Positions 1 through 6,110 of a stretch of 6,110 bases of DNA are shown here, one piece after another. The notes beneath the pieces are model-generated. The model saw only the letters and a program-made list of their open reading frames with translations. It was not told the DNA's origin and ran no database searches. The stretch spans positions 1 to 6,110 of the forward strand of contig CAKSGG010000179.1 in NCBI GenBank assembly GCA_934454215.1, in the 5' to 3' direction. The DNA is from an uncultured Clostridia bacterium. Lineage in GTDB: Bacteria > Bacillota > Clostridia > UBA1381. Position 1 is the stretch's first letter; every line of letters begins with the position of its first letter. Both the position numbers and the translations under genes were made by a program.

Positions 1-795
1 ATGTCCGACAGTGAAGATTCAACGGTATATAATGTGCCTGAAAATATTGCGGCTTTTGACATAAAGGGAAAAACAAAAGTATCGGGTATACGTCTTGATA
101 CATGGAGAGGCGGAAGTGTTGATATTGACAATGTTAAAGCATATTACGAACCCGAGAGCGCACCGTTGGCAGCGGCGGTAAATCCCGAAAATGTAAGCTT
201 AAAGGATAAACTGAATGTAAAATTAAATTGCTGGATTGATGAAACTACAGCGGACGGAATTGTTGTCAAAAATGGTGAAAACGTTATTGCGAATGCAGAT
301 ATTGATATAACACGAAGTGCGGTGACATATGAAACGGATATAGCCGTAACGATTCCGAGTATGCAGTACGGAACAACATATACTGTGGAAATCCCCGATA
401 CATTAAAGTCGGATTTGGGTGAAACATTCGCTTATACGGCATTGAATTACACTACTATGCCGTTGCCAAACGTAACGCCGCAAATGACGGTAAGCGACGG
501 AACAAAAACGGTGGGTTCAATAAGCGAGCTTGCAGGGAAATATGCAAAATGTGATGTAATCGCAGTATCCGAAAAAAATGTAAGTGCATTATTTGTTGTT
601 GCTTTATATGACAGCGAAAACAAAATTGTGTCATATGGAGCGCAGTATGCGGATTTCAAAGCGGACGCAGCGGAAGAAATGACGGTTTCATTCCCCGTTC
701 CCGAAAATACGGACGGTATGAGTATAAAGGCGTTTGCGTGCGAAAGCCTTGACAAAGCAGATATAAAACTTGGAGCAACGGCAGAGCTTAAATAA
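1..795 (+). CDS. C-terminal part of a secreted multidomain carbohydrate-associated protein (5' end outside window)
   Basis: The reading frame is open from the first base and ends at TAA 793-795. The ATG at position 1 is probably internal: there is no signal peptide, and the protein starts inside a beta-rich domain. Residues about 1-50 look like the end of a jelly-roll carbohydrate-binding-like module, with the closing pattern GGSVDIDNVKAYY (38-50). Residues about 54-152 resemble an SbsA-type bacterial Ig-like module, with alternating beta strands and the ending YGTTYTVEIPDTLKSDLGE. Residues about 160-264 form a final beta module containing VVALYDSENKIVSYG, similar in layout to the C-terminus of the next gene product. 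I infer an extracellular accessory or enzymatic protein whose catalytic part, if any, lies upstream of the window. The specific function cannot be told from this fragment. It lies 42 bases before the next gene on the same strand, so co-transcription is likely. Confidence 0.8.
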   Translation: MSDSEDSTVYNVPENIAAFDIKGKTKVSGIRLDTWRGGSVDIDNVKAYYEPESAPLAAAVNPENVSLKDKLNVKLNCWIDETTADGIVVKNGENVIANADIDITRSAVTYETDIAVTIPSMQYGTTYTVEIPDTLKSDLGETFAYTALNYTTMPLPNVTPQMTVSDGTKTVGSISELAGKYAKCDVIAVSEKNVSALFVVALYDSENKIVSYGAQYADFKADAAEEMTVSFPVPENTDGMSIKAFACESLDKADIKLGATAELK

Positions 796-824
796 TTTAC
801 GGCTGAAATTGCCGATATAATGAA

Positions 825-832
825 AGAAGTGG
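825..832 (+). promoter_or_regulatory. Ribosome binding site deciding the start at 838
   Basis: The sequence AGAAGTGG is an imperfect Shine-Dalgarno match (GAAGTG against GAGGTG) ending 5 bases before ATG 838. The other in-frame ATG, at 820, has no purine-rich site before it and would put six extra residues, two of them acidic or polar, ahead of the typical MKKLISS signal-peptide start. I therefore favour ATG 838. Confidence 0.6.
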
Positions 833-837
833 TAAAT

Positions 838-909
838 ATGAAAAAATTAATATCAAGTGTTTTGGCAATGTGTATGTTTGTTATAAGCCTGAATTTTACG
901 GTGCTTGCC
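838..909 (+). other. Sec signal peptide coding region
   Basis: The first 24 codons give a basic start (MKK), a hydrophobic stretch from about residue 8 to 18, and a V-L-A motif before Glu25 that fits signal peptidase I. The Cys at residue 12 is preceded by Met and lies inside the hydrophobic core, so it is not a lipobox. A soluble or wall-associated secreted protein is expected rather than a lipoprotein. Confidence 0.85.
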
Positions 910-3900
910 GAAAAAAATAATATTATTATAAGCAAGCCTGAAAAGATGGTTTTTGACGGGCTTAATTCATATGAATCACTTCTGTACAATGCGTCCGACG
1001 AGACAGTGACGGTAAGAATGGCGGTCAGTGCTGACAGGTACGTGACCGCAAAGCTGCCGCCGCTTGAAAGCAAAAGACTGAGTATCGGTTTTACCGGCGG
1101 TGAAGGTCAATGTATTTTTACAGACGATAAAACGGGAGCAGAGTATAAGAACGTTGATATAACGGCTCAGAAAAATTTTGAAATAACCTATACAAATATT
1201 GAAAATGAGATAGGTATAGATGACAGCATAATTTTTGAATTTAATTCAAAGATAAATATAGATTCGGAGAATACGGAGCTGAAACAAGGCTCGTTAAATA
1301 TAGATAAAACCGTGACCGTTGAGGAAACGGAAAACGGGTATTCAAGGCTTGTTATAAAACCGAAGGAGGTATTGTTTGCGGACAAGGAATACACCGTGAG
1401 TATGCCCGATATAAGTGATATATTCGGGCGTTCGGTTCAGGGGGAAACATATTTATTCAGAACAAAATCAATAGAGAGTCAATTTGAGATATTGCAAAAA
1501 TCAAGCGTTGAAACCCGAGAAGGAGCGGGAGGATTTGCAATGCTTGCGGAATTTGAAAACGGAAATCCGCAAAGCGTATATTTTTCAAGAAAGACCGATG
1601 CGGCAAATAATTACAGTTCGCCGTTTAAAGATACGGCAATAGCGGAAATTACAGACCCCGACGGAAATATTGCCTGTGCATACGATTTCTCAAATCAGCC
1701 GACAGGAACAGCAACAACGGTTCTTGAAGTGCCGTATTCAATGAACGGAATATGGCAGATAAAATTCATATCGTCAAGGAGCGGAGATGTACTTGAAATA
1801 GGAATTAACGGTGCTGTAAACTGGGGTGTCAGAGGGGAATACATGATAGGAAGTGAAAATAATATTTCCAAAACGGCATATGTATATATTCCTGAAAAGG
1901 TTGACAGCCTTTATGTCGGTACAACAGATTCGGCATATCCCGCAAAAATTTACAATGAAAGCGGAGAGCTTACAGGAGTAACGGAATCGACGGATTGCGG
2001 ATTGATAAAGTCACAGAAACAGATAGATGATATTAACGAAGAATGTGTTTATAAAATAGAGTTTGCGAAAAACGGAAAATACGGTATATTGGTTGATATT
2101 GCACCGTCTCTGATGTGTCCGACAAAGGAAATGGCTTTGGCATTAAAGGGTGGCTGGCAGGAAAACGGCGGAGTTCTTGTTCAAGGTGGACTTCAGGCAC
2201 GGGCAAGAAGTGAGATTTTAAGAATTATCAATGAAAAGGATTTAACGCTTAATTATACCGCTCCGAAATTTGATTTTTCAAAGCTTACGGCTGACGAACA
2301 GCCATTGAGAAATCCAAGACTTGAAGCATATCTTGCAACAAGCAGAAAGATGAATGTTACGTATATGGCAGAACAGCAAAATCTTGATATAAACAGTCCT
2401 TTCTGCGGTTCGTTTGTCAAGGAAAGCGATACAAGCTTTGAAAATGGCGGCTTTACGGTGCTTGGATATTCGGACAGCTTTGTGTTTGCGTCAGTTGTGG
2501 ATTTGGAGGGACAGTTAAATCCGTTTTACGGTAATAAAACATTGGCGGACAGAACGGCGCTTGCGATACTTGTAAATGTTGTTTCGTTATCAGAGGATTT
2601 TATGATAAAAGATAATAAGATTTCATCAAACGGAGCAATAACTCACGGTAATTTTTATTATTGCTGGATAGCGAGTGCATATATGAGAATACGGAATTTA
2701 CTTGATGATGAAACGGTTGAGATTTTGGATATGGCAATGCGGCGTCTTGCGTATAAGCAAGGGACAATGTGGGGCAGAGGTCCGACCAATCAATGGTTTT
2801 TTACGGTAAACGGTGTTATGGCGAGCAGATACACAACGAACGATACGATTGTGAAAGGCATATTTGAACGCCACCTTGAAGCAATGTCGGAATATACCGC
2901 TAACGGGAAAGGCTTCAGCAAGGGCGGATATTTTATTGAACAGGGCTGTGACGGAGATTATCATAATTTAAGCAGAGAGCTGTATTATGAGGTTTATAAG
3001 ACTGTAAAAAGAATAGAGCCTGACAGTAAATATTTAGAGCCTATGCAAAAAATCATACAGGAAAACCTTGAATTTATAAGTATGTTTAAATTGCCCGGCA
3101 AAGGAGCAAAAATTTACGGCACAAATGCCGCAACATCAAGAAGATTGGGAAGTATGGGCTGTGATACACATAATACATACACATTGATATTTGATGAATT
3201 TCCGCTTGCGGCAAGGGAATTTGAAACGGCGGATAAGCTGTGCAGCGAAAGTACTGTAAACGAAGCGCTTGCAAAATATGCAAATACATATTACTGGACA
3301 AAAATCATGACAAGAGGCGGTTTGAATGAGTATAACGCATATAAAAACGGACAAACAAAATCAGAGCTGTACCCTGCCGAATATGAAAACGGGATATGGG
3401 AAAAGGACGGAACAATAGCAGTTAAACATAAGGGCTTGTATATGAATGTATTTTATGCGCTTGCGGAATGCTATGTTCCTCAAATGTCATTTATGGGAGG
3501 CGGTATGAGCCTTTTATATGCCGATAATATAGGCGGAGTTTTATCTTCAAGAAAGCCGAGCGGATATGAAGATATTACAAGCTATGACCAAATAATGTCA
3601 AGCTGTATATTCGGAAAAAAAGCCGACGGTTCGCTGTTTATGACGGGTAAGGAAACTGCGGATTTTGAATGGCTTATAAAAAACAGAAAGTTTAAAATCA
3701 GCGGAACGACTCCTGACGGAATAAATGCGTCATGGACATATACGCTAAATTCCGAGGGTATACGAATGACTGCCGAAACAGATGCAAATTTAAAGGAAAT
3801 ATGGCTTAACATTCCGTTAAGCTGTAGTGACGGAAGTGCGGAAATAACACATGAAAACGGCAGATTAAGATATACATACAATGATAACAGTGTTGAATTT

Positions 3901-4332
3901 ACATGGGATAAGGACGCAAAGTATTATGTTACAAGGCTTACAGATGATGAAAACAGCAGTATGAGTTTTTTGAGAATAAAAATGAACGGCGGGAAATGTG
4001 TTGTAGACATAAGAAATACAACACAGGAAAAAGCCGATGTATCTGTTATGGATTTCACTTTAAATGAAGATATAAACGGAGTAAGTGTTGATGTTAAAAA
4101 TAATTCGGACAGCGAAAAGGATATAACTCTGATTTATGCTATGTATTCCGAAGATAAACTGCTGAAAGGAGTTATTAAACAGAATACTGTTCTAGACATT
4201 GGAGAGAAAAAGCAGCTTATGGCAGGCTCGGCGACAGTACCCGATGTAATTGTGATTAAGGTTATGGTTTGGGACGGAACGGGCGCTGATACATATATGG
4301 AAAAAATAGAAATATGTAAAACGGAGGATTGA
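838..4332 (+). CDS. Large secreted protein, putative (alpha/alpha)-toroid polysaccharide lyase-like enzyme
   Basis: This encodes 1164 residues from ATG 838. Residues 1-24 are a Sec signal peptide (KK, a hydrophobic core, then VLA before Glu25), so the product is exported. Residues 25-110 form a small beta domain and about 112-212 an SbsA-like Ig module. About 213-435 is beta-rich, possibly carbohydrate-binding. About 440-850 is mainly helical and Trp/Tyr-rich, as expected for an (alpha/alpha) toroid. About 855-1060 looks like the beta-sandwich that follows such toroids in lyases, and about 1065-1164 is a C-terminal module. Candidate active-site residues are W645, N651, W653, E701, Q702, D705, Y708, H709, R768, R769 and H778. 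The order and spacing of Asn, Gln, Tyr and Arg recall PL8 lyases, but the usual His is Gln. I do not recognise the family with certainty: a glycoside hydrolase or a non-catalytic binding protein is possible. The neighbouring sensor kinase and sugar permease support a polysaccharide-degradation role. Confidence 0.75.
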   Translation: MKKLISSVLAMCMFVISLNFTVLAEKNNIIISKPEKMVFDGLNSYESLLYNASDETVTVRMAVSADRYVTAKLPPLESKRLSIGFTGGEGQCIFTDDKTGAEYKNVDITAQKNFEITYTNIENEIGIDDSIIFEFNSKINIDSENTELKQGSLNIDKTVTVEETENGYSRLVIKPKEVLFADKEYTVSMPDISDIFGRSVQGETYLFRTKSIESQFEILQKSSVETREGAGGFAMLAEFENGNPQSVYFSRKTDAANNYSSPFKDTAIAEITDPDGNIACAYDFSNQPTGTATTVLEVPYSMNGIWQIKFISSRSGDVLEIGINGAVNWGVRGEYMIGSENNISKTAYVYIPEKVDSLYVGTTDSAYPAKIYNESGELTGVTESTDCGLIKSQKQIDDINEECVYKIEFAKNGKYGILVDIAPSLMCPTKEMALALKGGWQENGGVLVQGGLQARARSEILRIINEKDLTLNYTAPKFDFSKLTADEQPLRNPRLEAYLATSRKMNVTYMAEQQNLDINSPFCGSFVKESDTSFENGGFTVLGYSDSFVFASVVDLEGQLNPFYGNKTLADRTALAILVNVVSLSEDFMIKDNKISSNGAITHGNFYYCWIASAYMRIRNLLDDETVEILDMAMRRLAYKQGTMWGRGPTNQWFFTVNGVMASRYTTNDTIVKGIFERHLEAMSEYTANGKGFSKGGYFIEQGCDGDYHNLSRELYYEVYKTVKRIEPDSKYLEPMQKIIQENLEFISMFKLPGKGAKIYGTNAATSRRLGSMGCDTHNTYTLIFDEFPLAAREFETADKLCSESTVNEALAKYANTYYWTKIMTRGGLNEYNAYKNGQTKSELYPAEYENGIWEKDGTIAVKHKGLYMNVFYALAECYVPQMSFMGGGMSLLYADNIGGVLSSRKPSGYEDITSYDQIMSSCIFGKKADGSLFMTGKETADFEWLIKNRKFKISGTTPDGINASWTYTLNSEGIRMTAETDANLKEIWLNIPLSCSDGSAEITHENGRLRYTYNDNSVEFTWDKDAKYYVTRLTDDENSSMSFLRIKMNGGKCVVDIRNTTQEKADVSVMDFTLNEDINGVSVDVKNNSDSEKDITLIYAMYSEDKLLKGVIKQNTVLDIGEKKQLMAGSATVPDVIVIKVMVWDGTGADTYMEKIEICKTED
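4323..4327 (+). promoter_or_regulatory. Ribosome binding site of the sensor kinase gene
   Basis: GGAGG lies inside the last codons of the upstream gene, 6 bases before ATG 4334. The upstream stop (TGA 4330-4332) is one base before this ATG, an arrangement that suggests translational coupling. Confidence 0.85.
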
Positions 4333-4333
4333 C

Positions 4334-6046
4334 ATGAAACACAGTTTAAGAACAAAGGTTCTTATTATATTTATATGTATGACGTTTACAATCGTTATAT
4401 TTTCGGATTTTGTACTGTATATGTCGCTTAATAAGCTTGAATTGTCAAGAGCGTCGCAGGAACAGCAAAGCAGCGTAAAAGTGGCGGCCGATAAGTTAAA
4501 CGATATTATCTCGGCTATAAATTCATGCGGTGCTTATGCAATGCTTGATAAAGATTTATCGGATTATGTTCATTTTAGCAGCAGTGACCCGTATTTAAGA
4601 AATCTTAATGAAAATAAAATAAATAAAAAGTATTCGGATTTGTACTCGATTAATCTTGACGGCAGATTAAAAAAGCACGCAAAAACATTTTTTGTAAACA
4701 GCAAATTATCAAAAAATACTCTCTTTCTTAAAGGCGATACCTTTATATTGCAGAGCACAACAAATATAAGCATATATACAAGCGAGGGAGTGGAGAACGA
4801 GGAATGGTTTGCTGAGACAAAAAGAAAAAACGGAACAATTCATGTATTTGAAAAAAACGGAATTATGTGCGTTTCTCAGCTTATAAAGGACGAGACAAGA
4901 TTGGGAAACCATGATGAATATTTGGGAGTGTCACTCATTGCGTTTGACTTGGATTCGTTTTTAAAGAAGCTGACAAACAGTATATGGGACACATCGGCGG
5001 CGATAAAGTATAACAGCAGAATCATACTGAAAACCGGCGGTGATGATGAAATGTATATTAACGGCAACAGCAAAAAATATATAAAAAGCCGTGCGGAGGC
5101 ATATGCCGGTATTGAGTTTATTACACTGACGGAAAAAGGCAGTGTAAAAATGGGATATGCCGACAGCGGAAGTGTAATATTACTGAATATTGTTGTAATA
5201 TTCATTTTGGGAATTATACTTTCGCTATGGCTGTCAAAGATTATAACAAAGCCGATAAATGTTTTGGCAAATCAAATGCGGAAGATAAGAAAAGATAATA
5301 TGAATACTTTAAGGCTTAATTATGCCTCAAATGATGAGTTGGGTGAAATTTACAATTCGTTTAATGATATGCTCACAAAGCTTTCGGAGCTTATGCTAAA
5401 GGCGGAAAGCGATGCTGAGGAAAAAAAGGAGCTTGAAATAAGGCTTTATCAAAACAGAATAAATCCTCATTTTCTATATAATACGCTTGATTGCATTTCA
5501 TGGTCGGCGCTTATGAACGGAAATAACGAGATATGTAAAATGAATAAAATGCTGTCCGAAATTTACAGATATTCCGTAGGAGGAAAGGATTTTATGGCAA
5601 AGCTGAGCGAGGAAATTGAGCATATTTCACGTTATGCAGAACTTCAAAAGTTACGGCTGGGAAAAGAAATTAATATAGAATTTGACGGAAAAGAATTGTT
5701 TGATAAAATAAATATTCCAAAATGTACACTTCAGCCGCTGCTTGAAAATTCAGTTTTACACGGTATGTCGGAGGATATGGAGAAACTGAAAATTTATATA
5801 GGCGCAGAGGTTGACGGCGGTGATATAAAAATAATTTTCAGTGATAACGGAACAGGCTGTGATGCTGAGGCGGTCAATCAATATATTAATTCTGACGCTG
5901 ATGCCGAAAGCATAGGTTTAAGAAATGTATCGCAGAGAATAAAACTGCGGTACGGTAACGGCTACGGCTTGAGTGTTTGCGAAAATAATCTGGGCGGAAC
6001 GAAGATAATAATAAAATTGCCTGTAAAGGGCGGTATGGAGGAGTAA
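4334..6046 (+). CDS. YesM-family two-component sensor histidine kinase
   Basis: This encodes a complete 570-residue membrane kinase. Residues about 9-31 form the first membrane segment and 281-300 the second. They flank an outside sensor region of about 250 residues that looks Cache-like (NEEWF near 155-159, then a Gly-rich turn). A HAMP linker follows (about 301-354), then a short helical, coiled-coil-like connector. The His_kinase domain carries the phosphoacceptor H379 in NRINPHFLYNTLD. The ATPase domain has the N-box LQPLLENSVLHG (N472), DNGTG (504-508), SIGLRNVSQRI (526-536) and a final LGGT (553-556). Kinases of this family commonly control sugar-use genes through an AraC-type YesN regulator. 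Here the gene starts one base after the secreted enzyme gene and is followed 4 bases later by a sugar permease, with no regulator between. The signal is probably a carbohydrate or a sugar-loaded binding protein, which is inference. The catalytic motifs look intact, so it should be active. Confidence 0.95.
   Translation: MKHSLRTKVLIIFICMTFTIVIFSDFVLYMSLNKLELSRASQEQQSSVKVAADKLNDIISAINSCGAYAMLDKDLSDYVHFSSSDPYLRNLNENKINKKYSDLYSINLDGRLKKHAKTFFVNSKLSKNTLFLKGDTFILQSTTNISIYTSEGVENEEWFAETKRKNGTIHVFEKNGIMCVSQLIKDETRLGNHDEYLGVSLIAFDLDSFLKKLTNSIWDTSAAIKYNSRIILKTGGDDEMYINGNSKKYIKSRAEAYAGIEFITLTEKGSVKMGYADSGSVILLNIVVIFILGIILSLWLSKIITKPINVLANQMRKIRKDNMNTLRLNYASNDELGEIYNSFNDMLTKLSELMLKAESDAEEKKELEIRLYQNRINPHFLYNTLDCISWSALMNGNNEICKMNKMLSEIYRYSVGGKDFMAKLSEEIEHISRYAELQKLRLGKEINIEFDGKELFDKINIPKCTLQPLLENSVLHGMSEDMEKLKIYIGAEVDGGDIKIIFSDNGTGCDAEAVNQYINSDADAESIGLRNVSQRIKLRYGNGYGLSVCENNLGGTKIIIKLPVKGGMEE
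6037..6043 (+). promoter_or_regulatory. Ribosome binding site of the permease gene
   Basis: GGAGGAG overlaps the last codons of the kinase gene and ends 7 bases before ATG 6051. It is a strong, well-spaced site and fixes the permease start. Confidence 0.85.
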
Positions 6047-6050
6047 GATA

Positions 6051-6110
6051 ATGAAACGATTTTTAAAAGACGTAAAAAACAACAAAGTGTTGCTGGCAAT
6101 GACTTTGCCT
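6051..6110 (+). CDS. ABC sugar transporter permease, LplB-like, N-terminal fragment (3' end outside window)
   Basis: Only 20 codons are present. They encode MKRFLKDVKNNKVLLAMTLP, a basic cytoplasmic start followed by the beginning of a hydrophobic segment ending in LP. This closely matches the usual N-terminus of LplB/YteP-type permeases (CUT1 sugar ABC importers, often annotated as putative aldouronate transport), in which a short basic stretch precedes 'LLP' and the first membrane helix. These permeases normally work with a second permease (YtcP/LplC type) and an extracellular binding lipoprotein, which would be expected further downstream. The start follows the kinase stop by 4 bases and has a strong ribosome binding site. 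The assignment rests on a short fragment plus context; another membrane protein cannot be excluded. Confidence 0.7.
   Translation, partial: MKRFLKDVKNNKVLLAMTLP

Noticed and set aside
800..814. Small inverted repeat CGGC-7-GCCG in the gap after the first gene, as a terminator
   Set aside because: The stem is only 4 base pairs and no T-run follows, so it is too weak for an intrinsic terminator.
816..821. TATAAT as a -10 promoter element for the large secreted protein gene
   Set aside because: There is no recognisable -35 element 16-18 bases upstream, and a start about 7 bases downstream would leave almost no leader and remove part of the ribosome binding site. It is a chance match in AT-rich DNA.
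820..837. Upstream in-frame ATG at 820 as the start of the secreted protein
   Set aside because: It lacks a ribosome binding site and adds residues that spoil a normal signal-peptide start; ATG 838 fits better.
862..876. Cys at residue 12 of the secreted protein as a lipoprotein anchor
   Set aside because: The preceding residues L-A-M do not form a lipobox, and the Cys sits within the hydrophobic core, with a good signal peptidase I site further on.
447..1073. A 208-codon open frame on the minus strand
   Set aside because: It is antisense to two better-supported plus-strand genes, crosses their junction, and its protein is a low-complexity Ser/Ile/Phe-rich shadow translation. The other minus-strand frames in the window are likewise shadows.
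5909..5944. SIGLRN in place of the usual GIGLRN in the kinase ATPase domain as a sign of inactivation
   Set aside because: The key Gly, Leu, Arg and Asn are kept, and the N-box, DNGTG and H-box are intact, so a single Gly-to-Ser change is not enough to call the kinase degenerate.

Overview
The window reads as one tightly packed, single-strand stretch of a carbohydrate-use locus from an AT-rich, low-GC Gram-positive bacterium. It most resembles a gut or rumen Clostridia member (Oscillospirales or Monoglobales-like). I infer this from the AT-rich coding sequence, GGAGG-type ribosome binding sites, secreted proteins built from SbsA-like Ig modules, a YesM-type sensor kinase and an LplB-type sugar permease. 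No species-level claim is possible from the sequence alone.

Layout, all on the + strand. (1) Positions 1-795 are the 3' part of a secreted, multidomain surface or extracellular protein: the end of a jelly-roll carbohydrate-binding-like module, an Ig-like module and a C-terminal beta module. (2) After a 42-base gap, 838-4332 encodes a 1164-residue secreted protein with a signal peptide, an N-terminal beta/Ig region, a large helical central region that looks like an (alpha/alpha) toroid, a beta-sandwich and a C-terminal module resembling that of its upstream neighbour. No family is obvious by eye, but several short motifs and their spacing recall PL8 polysaccharide lyases, with the catalytic His position occupied by Gln. 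(3) One base later, 4334-6046 encodes a complete YesM-family sensor histidine kinase. (4) Four bases later, at 6051, begins an ABC sugar permease of the LplB type, cut by the window end after 20 codons.

The likely shared logic is that the secreted proteins bind and cleave an extracellular polysaccharide, the kinase senses a released sugar or a solute-bound form of it, and the downstream transporter imports the oligosaccharides. The near-zero gaps between genes 2, 3 and 4 suggest one transcript with translational coupling. No response regulator is encoded between the kinase and the permease, where a YesN/AraC-type partner would often be found. I see no tRNA, rRNA, mobile element, CRISPR array, convincing promoter or terminator. 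No stretch of 300 bases lacks a gene.
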